A stretch of DNA of 64,000 nucleotides from Moorena bouillonii PNG (GTDB taxonomy: Bacteria; Cyanobacteriota; Cyanobacteriia; Cyanobacteriales; Coleofasciculaceae). Both the position numbers and the translations under genes were made by a program. Below are positions 18,163 through 28,237 of this stretch, one piece after another. The DNA is taken from the NCBI RefSeq assembly GCF_001942495.1, contig NZ_MKZS01000001.1:2411628-2475627 (forward strand), read 5' to 3'. Position 1 is the first letter of the stretch. The number at the start of each line of letters is the position of its first letter. The notes beneath the pieces are model-generated. The model did not search any database. It was given only the letters and a program-made list of their open reading frames with translations, and was not told the origin of the DNA.

Positions 18163-18780
18163 ATGATTCTTGTCATTGACAACTACGACAGCTTTACCTA
18201 CAACTTAGTCCAGTACCTAGGAGAATTGGGTAGCCAATTACCTGTGGCATCAGAGATTCAGGTCTATCGCAATGATAAAATTGATATACAGAAAATCCGC
18301 GAGCTCAACCCAGATGGGGTAGTGATTTCTCCAGGCCCAGGACGTCCTGAAGATGCTGGGATATCAGGTGCTATCTACAGCAATTTGGGGTCAACTCTAC
18401 CCATTATAGGGGTTTGCTTGGGTCATCAAGCCTTGGGTCAGGTATTTGGCGGGAAAATTGTTTCGGCACCAGTATTGATGCATGGCAAAACCTCAGAGAT
18501 TCATCATACTGGGGTTGGGGTTTTTCGGGGATTACCCAATCCTTTCACAGCGACTCGATACCATAGCTTAGTTATTGACCGTAGCTGCTGTCCTGATGTC
18601 TTGGAAATCACGGCTTGGGTGGATGATGGCACAATTATGGGAGTTAGACATCGGAACTATACACACATAGAAGGCGTCCAATTTCATCCAGAGAGTATTT
18701 TGACCTGTTCTGGTAAGCAACTTCTAAAAAACTTCTTAGAATCGCTGCCAGCATCTGCTACTCTCTCTATATCTCCCTGA
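18163..18780 (+). CDS. trpG: Anthranilate/aminodeoxychorismate synthase glutamine amidotransferase subunit
   Basis: A 205-aa class I glutamine amidotransferase that releases ammonia from glutamine for anthranilate (tryptophan) or aminodeoxychorismate (folate) synthesis. Diagnostic motifs: NYDSFTYNLVQYLGELG at the start, SPGPGRPEDAG (oxyanion), catalytic Cys in GVCLGHQALGQ, and His-Glu in GVQFHPESI. Full length. In cyanobacteria one TrpG/PabA often serves both pathways. The synthase subunit is not nearby. The MBL-fold gene follows after 24 bp, so they may share a transcript. Confidence 0.96.
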   Translation: MILVIDNYDSFTYNLVQYLGELGSQLPVASEIQVYRNDKIDIQKIRELNPDGVVISPGPGRPEDAGISGAIYSNLGSTLPIIGVCLGHQALGQVFGGKIVSAPVLMHGKTSEIHHTGVGVFRGLPNPFTATRYHSLVIDRSCCPDVLEITAWVDDGTIMGVRHRNYTHIEGVQFHPESILTCSGKQLLKNFLESLPASATLSISP

Positions 18781-18804
18781 AAATAAACTTGTTTCCAAGA
18801 AACC

Positions 18805-19590
18805 ATGAAACGGCGACAGTTGATGCGCTATGTGAGTGCGGGTGTACTCACAACTCTTTCAACCGGCTTAGCTTCTGGACTCAGTTCTTACCAAGCACAG
18901 CCATCACGCAATGTATTGACAGTAAAGTGGCTTGGTCATACCTGCTTTTTATTTACTGGGGGTGGTGTGCGAGTTTTAGTCAACCCATTCCAAACCATTG
19001 GGTGTACGGCTAGATACAACTCACCAAAAGTAGAGGCAGATTTAGTCCTAATCAGTAGCCTACTACTAGATGAAGGAGCAGCGGAAGGTATACCGGGGAG
19101 TCCCCGGCTCCTATTTGAACCGGGTATTTTTCAAGTAAATGGGCTAAAATTCGAGGGAATTAGTATTCCTCACGACCGAGTCGGTGGACGTCGGTTTGGT
19201 AATAACGTGGTTTGGAAATGGACTCAAAATGGTATCAATATCCTACACCTGGGAGGAGCAGCAGCCCCTCTAGATATTGAGCAGAAAATTCTGATCGGGC
19301 GTCCTGATTTAGCTTTGATTCCAGTGGGAGGGGGACCAAAAGCCTACACCCCTCAAGAAGCTAAACAGGCATTTGATGTCCTTAAGGCAAAGATCATGAT
19401 TCCTACTCATTTCCGAACCAAGGCCGCTGATGCCGAACAGTGTGATATTTTGCCAGTGGAGGAGTTCTTAACATTGATGAAGGACACACCCATACGCCGT
19501 GCCAAAAACGATACCATTACGATTAGCTCAGGGGATTTATCCCAAGATGGGTCAGTGATTCAACTAATGAGTTACAACTACAACTTTTAA
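18805..19590 (+). CDS. UlaG-like MBL-fold protein lacking the HxHxDH motif
   Basis: A 261-aa protein starting MKRRQLMRYVSAGVLTTLST, which could be a Tat-type or lipid-free signal. The fold is recognisable: VKWLGHTCFLF, ISIPHD, LHLGGAAAPL, GGGPKAYTPQEA and IMIPTHFRT. However, where UlaG-type lactonases have HxHxDH the sequence reads LISSLLLDEGAAEG, so three metal ligands are lost while others remain. It may bind one metal or none. Its stop (19588-19590) abuts the kinase ATG at 19591. Confidence 0.85.
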   Translation: MKRRQLMRYVSAGVLTTLSTGLASGLSSYQAQPSRNVLTVKWLGHTCFLFTGGGVRVLVNPFQTIGCTARYNSPKVEADLVLISSLLLDEGAAEGIPGSPRLLFEPGIFQVNGLKFEGISIPHDRVGGRRFGNNVVWKWTQNGINILHLGGAAAPLDIEQKILIGRPDLALIPVGGGPKAYTPQEAKQAFDVLKAKIMIPTHFRTKAADAEQCDILPVEEFLTLMKDTPIRRAKNDTITISSGDLSQDGSVIQLMSYNYNF

Positions 19591-21051
19591 ATGCGCTTGC
19601 CTAGCCCCTTACCCAGACTGCAACCGCCTTTCTGGATTGGTGGAGTGGCGGTTTTAGGCATGATTTTCTGGATTGAAACCCTACGCCAGTTTGGGTTTAT
19701 TGTTCCAACTCCCTTTATACTTCTTTTCTTTGCTGTTGCCCTAACTGCCAGTATCGACGGATTACTTGCTGGAGTTACCAGTGCCACAGTATGGGCAATT
19801 TACCTGATCTATGCCTCTGCTGTTCACGTTGGTTCACCGAGTTTAACCGGGGGTTCAGTAGAGGTGAGTTTGGGGATTCTAGTTGTGGTCTTACTGGCTG
19901 TGCGGCTCGGCTGGATAAAAGACCAGAATCAGAAGCTGATCCAAAAGTTGCGACAAGCCAGCCTTGAGCTAGAACGACGGATTGAACAACGCACCGCTGA
20001 ACTCTTAACCACCAATTCTAGACTCTCCAAGGAGATTCGCGGACGCATTCTGGCTCAAGAAGCCCTCGGAAAAAACGAATTGGCATTACAGTTAAGCCAA
20101 AATCGACTCGAAAGTATTTTGAGTTCCCTTGAGGATGTGGTTTGGTCCGTGCGCCCCCAAACCTCCAGACTGCTTTACCTCAACTCCGCTGTTGATAGTC
20201 TTTATGGTTATAGTATATCCGATTTTTTAGGTAACTCAAATCTTTGGCTAGAGGTAATCCACCCAGAAGACCGAGAACGAGTTCAGCAGAAGCGAAATTT
20301 TTTTAGCAATAACTCATTGCCCTTGTCACCCCAATCACTTCTGGCCATTGACGGTCAAGACTTAGAATATCGAATCGTGCGCTCTGATGGGCAGGTGCGC
20401 TGGATTCGTGATCATGTACAAATTCACACCGATGCCCATGGTATCGCGATACGCATTGATGGTATTGTCACTGACATTACCAAAGCCAAGCAAGTCGAGG
20501 AAGCTTTGGCAGAGAGTGAGCGGAAATTTCACGCCATCTTTGACCAGACCAGCCAATTTACATGGCTCCTGCAACCAGATGGTACCTTGCTCGAAGCCAA
20601 CCAAACTGCCCTTAACTTTAGCGGATTAACTCGCTCACAGATTGTGGGTAAGCCCTTCTGGCAAATCCAATGGTGGACACAGTCTACTCAAACCGAGAAT
20701 TCTTTAAAAAATGCGATCGCTCAAGCAGCCACCGGTAACTTTGTCCGTTATCAAGGGTCGGTGCTAGGGTTAAACGGTCAAGTGATCACCATGGATTTTT
20801 CCGTGAAACCATTGCGGGATGAAAACGGAAATATAGTTTTGTTAATCCCAGAAGGTCGAGATATTAGCGATCGCATCAGAGCAGAAGCAGCAACTCTAGA
20901 GGCCCAAAACAAGGACATACTGCTTAAAGAGATTCACCATCGGGTCAAGAACAATTTACAAATTGTCTCAGGACTCCTTTACCTCCAGTCCCGATATATA
21001 GATGATGAAAGTATCCTGGATATCCTCTGTGAAAGCCGCAATCGTCTCTAA
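19591..21051 (+). pseudogene. Sensor histidine kinase, N-terminal part (membrane, two PAS, H-box), ended by an in-frame TAA
   Basis: Residues 10-110 hold several membrane segments (MASE-like). A coiled coil (115-160) is followed by PAS domains at about 165-300 and 305-430, and a HisKA_2-type phosphoacceptor LLKEIHHRVKNN near residue 450. The frame stops at TAA (21049-21051) in SRNRL*, and the same frame resumes at GTC ATG (21052-21057) with MALIHEKLYGS, the normal continuation of this family. One nonsense change, or a sequencing error, therefore splits the kinase between its H-box and ATPase domain. Restart at the ATG could still yield a two-part enzyme. Confidence 0.85.
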
Positions 21052-21054
21052 GTC

Positions 21055-21507
21055 ATGGCCTTAATCCATGAGAAACTTTATGGCTCTAAGAATCTGAGTC
21101 AGATTGACTTCCAAGATTATATTCAATCCCTGACTAAGGACTTATTAGGATCTTACGCCTGTACTAATAATCCCCCTACGATTAAGGTTAATTTTGTTCA
21201 GACATTTCTCAACATCGACAGGGCCATTACCTGTGGTTTAATTATTAATGAGTTAGTCTCCAATGCCCTCAAACATGCTTTTCCAGAAGAAGATGGCGGT
21301 GAAATTATTGTTGACTTTAAGTGCTGTGAGGATAACTATTTTGAACTGATCGTCAGTGACAATGGTCTTGGCATCCGAGAAGGTATAGATTTAGATAACC
21401 CCAACACCCTCGGTCTACGCTTAGTCCATACCCTAGCCACTAAGCAACTCAAAGGTGAGGTTGAGTTAGATACAAGTCATGGTGTTATGTTTAAAATTAA
21501 CTTTTAA
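21055..21507 (+). pseudogene. Sensor histidine kinase, C-terminal ATPase part
   Basis: A 150-aa fragment in frame with the gene ending at 21051. It begins MALIHEKLYGSKNLSQID, contains the N box CGLIINELVSNALKHAF and G boxes VSDNGLGI and GLRLVHTLA, and ends properly after a VMFKINF strand. The ATP-binding motifs are intact. The ATG lies 3 bp after the stop of the upstream part, compatible with translational re-initiation. Whether the two parts are made separately, by readthrough, or not at all cannot be seen. Confidence 0.85.
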
Positions 21508-21726
21508 TAAAGTTTAAACAAGTTTAAACAAGCTTAAAGCATTAGTAAATTTTTAAAGACCCACCTCGAATTGTGATATAGAACTATCAGGTTGTGAGGC
21601 AGTTAACTAACCGGCAGCACAGAACCAAGGCAAAAGTTATTAAGTAGGGAGAACAAACTGGCTTGCTTCAAGGTTAAGACAAGGGACAACCCACGGTAAC
21701 TTGAAAAGCAATTCCATAACTAGGAA

Positions 21727-23286
21727 ATGTCACAAATAAACATCTTAGTGGTTGAAGATGAAGCGATCACAGCTGAAGTTATTGCTGAACAGCTCATACA
21801 GTTGGGATACACCGTAACCGATAGCGTCACCTCTGGCACGGGCGCTATCAGCAGCACTGCCAATAACCAGCCTGATTTAGTCCTGATGGATATTACCTTA
21901 GATCCAAATGATATAGATGGCATAACTGCTGCTCAGCGCATCCGAGAGCAATTCCAGATTCCAGTAGTCTATTTGACAGCCCACTCTGATGAGACTACCC
22001 TAGCCCGAGCTAAGATGACAGCACCGTTCGGGTATCTGATCAAACCATTTAACGAACGGGAATTGCGGGTAGCGATTGAAACAGCCCTCTATCGGCACCA
22101 GCTGGAAAAAGAGTTAGTCAAACAGCAGAATTTGCTAGCAACAATACTCAGCTCCACTAATGATGCCGTGATCGCTAGCAATGAAACAGGGGCAATCACC
22201 TACATCAACCCAGCAGCTGCAACCCTCACTGGCTGGACAGTAGCAGAAGCTTCTGGGCAAAGCATTACAGATGTGATTCAAATTGTAGACGAACTCACTA
22301 ATGCCCCACTCCAGAACCCAGTCATGGAAGTGATTCAGGAAGAAAGGGTCATTTTTAGGGATCAGGGCATAGGTTTGATTGCCAAAGACGGTAGCAAGAT
22401 CCCGGTGGGAAATAGTGCTTCCCCCATTACAGAAGAAGATGGTAGCATCAAGGGTGTAGTTCTTGTGCTGTGGAATATCAGTAAACAGCAAAAACCCGAA
22501 TTATTGGCAGTAGAAAGAGACAAATTGCTAGCCAAAGCTGGCGCTAGCATACAAGCTGAAGCTCAAGCGGGTCAAATATTGTCTGCAGTACAAGAACTAG
22601 GGGCACTGAAATCTGACCTAATCGCTAGGATTTCCCATGAGTTTCGCACTCCCCTATCGATTATTTTAACTGCTGCTGAACTGCTGCAAAAATACGGGTC
22701 CAAGTTGTCACCGCACAAACAAGAAAGAAACTTGTATCGGATTCAATCATCAGTGATGCGAATGACTCGAATTATGGAAGATGTTCTGACCTTAAGCAAG
22801 GCTGAATCCGGTGAACTCCAGCTCAACTGTGTGCCCGTAGATGTGGTTGAATTCTGCCGCAGTTTAGTGGAAGAGCACCAAATCATGGTGGGAAAGCGCT
22901 ATACTATCGGTTTGATTCCTCAGGATTCCCCTGGCCTAGTTGAGCTGGATGAACAAATCCTACGGCAAATTTTGAGCAATTTGCTGACCTTAGCAACTCA
23001 TTACTCCTTGAAGGGTAGTATGATTGCTTTGGAAATGTTTTGTGAAGATAACCAAATTGTGTTCCAGGTAAAAGACCAAGGCAGTGGGATTGTGCCCGAA
23101 AGTCAGGGACAATTATTTGAAGCGTTATTCCGAGCTAGTAATATTGGTTCTATGTCTTCTTCAGGAATGGGGTTAGGCATGATCCGCAAGTTTGTGGATT
23201 TGCATCGTGGTCAAATTACCTTAACTAGTCAAGTCGGAGTTGGGACAACCTATACGGTAAAATTGCCATTAACCAGTTCTATCTAG
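21727..23286 (+). CDS. Hybrid signalling protein: receiver, PAS, histidine kinase
   Basis: A 519-aa protein. Receiver domain 1-120 with phosphoacceptor Asp55 (LVLMDITLD), Thr in YLTAHS and Lys in LIKPF. PAS domain about 140-255. HisKA with SHEFRTPLS (His near 304), then HATPase with KDQGSGI and SGMGLGMIRKFV. The N box reads ILSNLLTLATHYS, missing the usual Asn of NAxKYS that coordinates magnesium, so ATP binding may be weak. It follows the split kinase by 219 bp on the same strand and may be its partner. Confidence 0.92.
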   Translation: MSQINILVVEDEAITAEVIAEQLIQLGYTVTDSVTSGTGAISSTANNQPDLVLMDITLDPNDIDGITAAQRIREQFQIPVVYLTAHSDETTLARAKMTAPFGYLIKPFNERELRVAIETALYRHQLEKELVKQQNLLATILSSTNDAVIASNETGAITYINPAAATLTGWTVAEASGQSITDVIQIVDELTNAPLQNPVMEVIQEERVIFRDQGIGLIAKDGSKIPVGNSASPITEEDGSIKGVVLVLWNISKQQKPELLAVERDKLLAKAGASIQAEAQAGQILSAVQELGALKSDLIARISHEFRTPLSIILTAAELLQKYGSKLSPHKQERNLYRIQSSVMRMTRIMEDVLTLSKAESGELQLNCVPVDVVEFCRSLVEEHQIMVGKRYTIGLIPQDSPGLVELDEQILRQILSNLLTLATHYSLKGSMIALEMFCEDNQIVFQVKDQGSGIVPESQGQLFEALFRASNIGSMSSSGMGLGMIRKFVDLHRGQITLTSQVGVGTTYTVKLPLTSSI

Positions 23287-23337
23287 GTGGGGTTGGGCTA
23301 AAAAGAAATATAGCTAACAACTAACCAATAACTAAGG

Positions 23338-24651
23338 ATGATTCCACAAACCGAATATAAAGAACGTCGTGAACAGTTGATGAGTAAGATTGGCAACGGA
23401 ACCGCTATCTTTCGGAGCGCCCCGGTTGCCATTATGCATAATACTGTGGAATACAATTTCCGACAGGATAGCGATTTTTTTTACTTGACAGGTTTCAATG
23501 AACCAGAGGCCGTAGTTGTACTAGCGCCCCATCACGAAGAACACCGATTTGTTCTGTTTGTGCAACCGAAAGAACCAGAGAAAGAAGTCTGGACAGGCTA
23601 TCTGACAGGTGTCGAAGCAGCAAAAGAAAAATTTGGAGCCGATCAAACCTATCCGATTACTGAGTTGAATGAGAAGCTACCTCAGTATTTAGAAAAGGCC
23701 GATAGAATTTATTACCACTTGGGACGGGATAAACCTTTTAATAATACCATCCTAAAACACTGGCAAAGGTTGATGGCACTTTATCCCAAGAACGGAAGCG
23801 GACCGATGGCTCTCGAATCCACTAACTTAATTCTCTATGGGATGCGCCGGGTGAAGAGTGCTACGGAATTGAAGTTGATGCGTCAAGCTATAGAAATCTC
23901 TGTGGATGCCCATAACCATGCTAGAGCATTTACTCAACCTGGGCGTTATGAATATGAAGTGCAGGCAGAGCTAGAACATGATTTTCGGCGACGAGGTGCC
24001 ATCGGACCGGCTTACCCGAGCATAGTAGCGTCTGGGGCTAATAGCTGCGTTCTACACTATACCGAGAACAATCGACAGATGCAAGACGGGGATTTACTAC
24101 TGATTGATGCTGGTTGTTCTTATGGGTATTATAACGCTGATATTACTCGGACATTTCCAGTGGGTGGTAAGTTTACCCCAGAGCAGAAAATTCTGTATGA
24201 GTTGGTCTTGAAAGCACAGTTGAATGCGATCGCACAAGTTAAACCAGGGAATCCCTATAATCAATTTCATGACACCGCTGTGAAAATCCTGGTGGAAGGG
24301 TTAATCGATTTGGGACTCCTGGCTGGTGATAGTGAGGAAATTATTAAAGAGGAGAAATATAAACATCTATATATGCACCGCACCGGTCACTGGCTGGGAT
24401 TGGATGTCCATGACAGTGGAGGCTACAAGCAGGGGGAAAACTGGCAGATTTTTCAGCCCGGTAATGTAGTAACAGTGGAACCAGGACTTTATATTGGTCC
24501 TGATACTGAGCCAATAGAAGGTCAGCCAGCTATTGATCAGCGGTGGCGCGGGATTGGGATTCGGATTGAGGATGATGTGTTAGTGACTGAGTCAGGGAAT
24601 GAAGTCTTGACTGCTGGTGTGCCGAAATCCGTAGAGGAGCTAGAGACTTAA
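23338..24651 (+). CDS. pepP: Xaa-Pro aminopeptidase (aminopeptidase P)
   Basis: A 437-aa M24B metallopeptidase that removes N-terminal residues preceding proline. The N-terminal creatinase-like domain carries FRQDSDFFYLTGFNEPEAV, typical of aminopeptidase P. The catalytic pita-bread fold supplies the two-metal site: DAGCSYGYYNADITRTFP (two Asp), HRTGHWLGLDVHD (His), VTVEPGLYI (Glu) and RIEDDVLV (Glu). Full length. The start ATG at 23338 directly follows an AAGG-containing sequence. A cytosolic housekeeping gene. Confidence 0.95.
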   Translation: MIPQTEYKERREQLMSKIGNGTAIFRSAPVAIMHNTVEYNFRQDSDFFYLTGFNEPEAVVVLAPHHEEHRFVLFVQPKEPEKEVWTGYLTGVEAAKEKFGADQTYPITELNEKLPQYLEKADRIYYHLGRDKPFNNTILKHWQRLMALYPKNGSGPMALESTNLILYGMRRVKSATELKLMRQAIEISVDAHNHARAFTQPGRYEYEVQAELEHDFRRRGAIGPAYPSIVASGANSCVLHYTENNRQMQDGDLLLIDAGCSYGYYNADITRTFPVGGKFTPEQKILYELVLKAQLNAIAQVKPGNPYNQFHDTAVKILVEGLIDLGLLAGDSEEIIKEEKYKHLYMHRTGHWLGLDVHDSGGYKQGENWQIFQPGNVVTVEPGLYIGPDTEPIEGQPAIDQRWRGIGIRIEDDVLVTESGNEVLTAGVPKSVEELET

Positions 24652-24777
24652 GCTATTGTGCATCTACAGCAAGATATCAGCCAGTGGGTTGCGTTACGGG
24701 ACGGGTTCAGGGGCTTGCGAGGTGGAAAATCAGAGGCTTTCCGTCCCGGACACACCCTACTCACTTTTTTATTCTCC

Positions 24778-24826
24778 ATTCCCGATTCCCGATTCCCGAT
24801 TCCCGATTCCCTGTTCCCGATTCCCT
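24778..24826. repeat. Heptamer array GATTCCC
   Basis: About six to seven GATTCCC units with two variants (TGTTCCC), between pepP and the ligase gene. Confidence 0.85.
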
Positions 24827-24860
24827 GGGTGCAGCGCTATAGCTACCGTTATAGAAAACA

Positions 24861-26459
24861 ATGGACAATGTGAAGGATTCTTTCTCTGGGCAAGGGTCAG
24901 AGTTTCAGCAACTACAGCACCAATTACGCGATCGCTGGCAGAGTAGTGATCAATTTGACCAAGACGAACACGATATTCTGGTAGTGCCTTCTGTCAGTGT
25001 TGATCAACGGGAACTGCTGAAAGTTGAGGGTTTTTTGCACTACGAAGAACGGTTATTATTTTCCCTAATTCGTCTGCGCAACCCTTACACACGGTTAATT
25101 TATGTTACCGCTGTGCCGTTGCCACCGATTGTGATTGATTACTACTTGCAGCTTCTGCCGGGAATTCCGTTTTCCCATGCACGCGATCGCTTACTGCTGT
25201 TTTCCACCTATGATGCTTCCCTCAAACCCCTCAGCCAAAAGATTCTAGAACGTCCCCGCTTGATGAAGCGGATTCGTCAAGCTTTGCGTCCAGGAAAGTC
25301 TTACATGTCTTGTTACAACTCTACTAATCTCGAGCGCGAGATATCCTTAAAATTGAACTTACCCCTACTTGCCCCAGACCCAGATTTGCTTTATTGGGGT
25401 ACCAAGAGCGGTAGTCGGCAAATTTTTGCTGACAGTGGTGTCCCCCATCCCGACGGCAGTCAGTTAGTCTGGAGTGTTGATGATTTAGTCGAAGCAACAG
25501 CTGAGTTATGGTACAGGCAACCGCAACTTAACAAGATTGTGATTAAACTCAACGAAGGGTTTTCTGGGGAGGGTAATGCTATCTTGGACTTGAAACCACT
25601 ATCGGAGGTAGGTCCGGGAAATGTTTCCCATGCTCAAACAGTAGCGGCTTTAAAAGAAAAGATCGTCCATTTGAGATTTCAAGCCAGTGGGGAAACGTGG
25701 GAGAGTTATAGCAGTCGCATACCGCAGTTAGGGGCAATTGCCGAAGCATTTATTGACGGAGAAAAAAAGCGTTCACCTAGCGTTCAGGCTTATATTACTC
25801 CCCATGGCGAGGTCAAGATTCTCTCGACTCACGATCAAATTCTTGGCGGACCAGACGGTCAGATTTATCTAGGTTGTCGATTTCCCGCTGATCCAGGTTA
25901 TCGCCTACAACTGCAAGATTGGGGACTACGAGTCGGTCAGACCTTAGCGGAAAAAGGAGCAATAGAGCGTTACGGTGTAGATTTTGTTGCCGTTCATCAG
26001 CCCGATCGAGATACCTGGGACTTACAAGCCATTGAAATCAACCTGCGCAAAGGCGGTACAACCCATCCCTTTATGACCCTGAAATACATGACCAATGGTC
26101 GCTATGACCTCTCCACAGGTCTTTTTTGCAGTCAGGAGGGTCAACCAAAGCACTATATTGCCACGGACAATTTACAAAAAGAGAGTTACAGAGGGTTAAT
26201 GCCCAATGACTTGATGGATATTATCGCCTACCATCAACTGCATTTTGATAGCAGCACCAAAACTGGCACTGTATTTCACTTGATGGGTACACTCTCTGAA
26301 TTTGGCAAACTAGGATTAACTAGCATTGGAGATTCTCCCCAACAAGCAGAAGAAATCTATAACCAAGTTGTGAGGGTACTGGATCTAGAAACTAAATCTG
26401 ACAAAGATGCTAATCTCCCAATTTCCCATCCTAGTCTCCCGATTACTTGGAATAGATAA
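24861..26459 (+). CDS. ATP-grasp peptide ligase-like protein, PGM1-related
   Basis: A 532-aa protein. An N-terminal pre-ATP-grasp domain (about 20-180; ILVVPSVSVD, EERLLFSLIRLRNPYTRLIY) leads into an ATP-grasp domain with KIVIKLNEGFSGEGNAIL (ATP-binding Lys/Gly loop), YGVDFVAVH and AIEINLRKGGTTHPFM (metal-binding Glu/Asn). This matches cyanobacterial proteins related to PGM1, the pheganomycin peptide ligase, which joins a carboxylate to an amine with ATP. C-terminal about 100 residues are the PGM1 C-domain-like part. Start is chosen at the ATG after the heptamer array. No precursor peptide gene was recognised nearby. Confidence 0.85.
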   Translation: MDNVKDSFSGQGSEFQQLQHQLRDRWQSSDQFDQDEHDILVVPSVSVDQRELLKVEGFLHYEERLLFSLIRLRNPYTRLIYVTAVPLPPIVIDYYLQLLPGIPFSHARDRLLLFSTYDASLKPLSQKILERPRLMKRIRQALRPGKSYMSCYNSTNLEREISLKLNLPLLAPDPDLLYWGTKSGSRQIFADSGVPHPDGSQLVWSVDDLVEATAELWYRQPQLNKIVIKLNEGFSGEGNAILDLKPLSEVGPGNVSHAQTVAALKEKIVHLRFQASGETWESYSSRIPQLGAIAEAFIDGEKKRSPSVQAYITPHGEVKILSTHDQILGGPDGQIYLGCRFPADPGYRLQLQDWGLRVGQTLAEKGAIERYGVDFVAVHQPDRDTWDLQAIEINLRKGGTTHPFMTLKYMTNGRYDLSTGLFCSQEGQPKHYIATDNLQKESYRGLMPNDLMDIIAYHQLHFDSSTKTGTVFHLMGTLSEFGKLGLTSIGDSPQQAEEIYNQVVRVLDLETKSDKDANLPISHPSLPITWNR

Positions 26460-26491
26460 TAAAGGGAATAGTAGAATGTAGAATTAAGAAT

Positions 26492-26554
26492 GGAGAATGG
26501 AGAATGGAGAATGGAGAATGGAGAATGGAGAATGGAGAATGGAGAATGGAGAAT
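26492..26554. repeat. Heptamer array GGAGAAT x9
   Basis: Nine perfect tandem copies plus a GGAAAAT variant, ending 11 bp before the IS66-family insertion. Confidence 0.9.
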
Positions 26555-26565
26555 GGAAAATTTAG

Positions 26566-28079
26566 GTAAGGATTCAGGTCGTAACAATAGGGATAAGTGA
26601 AGGAAAACCCATGTCATGACCAATGTGGGCACGTAATGCTTCAGCAAAAAAGTTGACGACACCGCGTTGCTGATTTCGACTTGTTTGCACAACAGTTAAG
26701 AGTCTGGCGGTGTCTCCCAATCTTGGCAAGGAGCGGGAACCGCCGCTAACCTTACGCGCGGGTTTCCGCTAATCGTAGATAACGTTCCGCCAAATTCTTG
26801 TCAGGAGGTACTTCTGGATGCTATACGAAAATACCACCACTGGTTAGACTTGCGTTGTAGATTCTTTAAGAGCTTCAAAGCTCTTGCTCCTGCTTGCGGT
26901 ATCCATTTATTAAAAGCTTTGCTTAATTTCGACTTAAATTTCTTCGCCCATGATCAGTAAGCTTGAGTATCACCCTGAGTTTGCCATAAGTGATAATGCT
27001 CAAAAACTTCATCTAGTAGACTAATAAATCCCTGGCCAATCGTCCCATTGTGTAATCCAGGAGCTTTAATTAAACCCTTGAAATGCCGACGCATATGAGC
27101 CAAACACTTTTGTTGAGCTGCTGCCGGGTATCCATTGTACACACGCTTTTCGTCGCTGCTGAGAACACCACTATACTGAGCTCCTAGTAGTGACTCCAGT
27201 TCTTTTCGTGACCGTGTATCTGCTGCTCTAAACAGACAAAAGTCCTGGTTGGCTACTACCCATAACCATTCCTTTACCCCAATGACCCCCCAAGGGGTTT
27301 CATCCACATGGACGTTGGGTTGTTCTGTTTTTACCCAATTTTCCAACTCCAGTACCGGCTCTTCTATGGCTTGGGCTACTCTTTCATTGGTGGCCCCTTT
27401 GGTTCCTACTCCAATCTCTAAACCACCCATCTCCTCAATCAATTCCTGGATCTTGACATAGGGCATGTGGGCATAGTTCCCTAGCCAGCCGATTAGCGCT
27501 TGAAGTCTCACTCCTAGGTCTTGTCCAGGTACCATCTCCTTACTCCAGCAGGCTCTAGTTACTTCTCCGCACTCTAGGCATTTACTGCTGAGACGATGAT
27601 ACTCCACTACTTCTATTGGTTGGGCTACCAACTGAGCTACTTGCTGCAAATCTATTTTTTCGGCACTGTGATCAAAGTGAGTTCCCCCACAGTGGGCACA
27701 TACCTCTGGATGAAGTACTTCTATTGTGTCTACTCGGCCCATACCTTTGCGGGTTTTTCCTTTATGACCTGGCTGTCCTCCTGGTTTCCGTTTCTGTTCT
27801 CCATCTGAGGTTTCTTGTTCCAGCTTCTTTTTTTCAGATTTCTTTATTATATCGGTTGATGGCGGTTTTGATGATGTTTGGCTGTCCTGTCTTACTATTA
27901 CACTCAGCCGTGCCACCTCTGTTTGCAGTGCTTTTATGATCTCAACCAATTCTTCTGTAGACAATTGGTTGAGTTCTTGTTCTGTGTGAGTTAGATGCAC
28001 TTGCTTTTTCATGATGATAATTCTGTGTTATCCTACTCTCCTTTGTCAACCCCCCCCATCTGATCACCTGAATCCTTAC
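26566..28079 (-). mobile_element. IS66-family insertion sequence with 8-bp target duplication
   Basis: Perfect 14-bp inverted repeats GTAAGGATTCAGGT (26566-26579) and ACCTGAATCCTTAC (28066-28079) bound a 1514-bp element. Both sides carry the direct repeat AAATTTAG (26558-26565 and 28080-28087). IS66 elements have ends starting GTAA and make 8-bp duplications, so the boundaries are firm. It has a single transposase gene and no tnpA/tnpB, as in the ISBst12-like subgroup. The transposase is broken, so movement would need a helper. Confidence 0.95.
26574..28012 (-). pseudogene. IS66-family transposase, disrupted
   Basis: The intact first frame (26954-28012, 352 aa) has the N-terminal coiled coil, SSKPPSTD, the zinc finger CAHCGGTHF...CLECGEV, and DDE-domain parts HVDETPWGV and CLAHMRRHF. 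It stops after GDTQAY, yet the same frame continues as SWAKKFKSKLSKAFNKW; a second frame then gives VPPDKNLAERYLRLAETRA and a third KVSGGSRSLPRLGDTARLL to a TGA inside the terminal repeat. So one nonsense and two frameshift changes separate the catalytic Glu region from the rest. Confidence 0.93.
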
Positions 28080-28237
28080 AAATTTAGAATGTATAATGAA
28101 AAACTTATAATGTAGAGGTCTAGGTGCTAAATTAGCAATTATGACATAAAACTTTAACTATGTTATATTTTAATTCCAAATTATAAATTATAATTTATAA
28201 ATTCCAAATTCTACATTCTTAATTCTACATTCTTAAT

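Noticed and set aside
24656..24946. Short frames between pepP and the PGM1-like gene
   Set aside because: Derived from GATTCCC heptamers (FPIPDSRFPIP pattern) and the start of the ligase gene.
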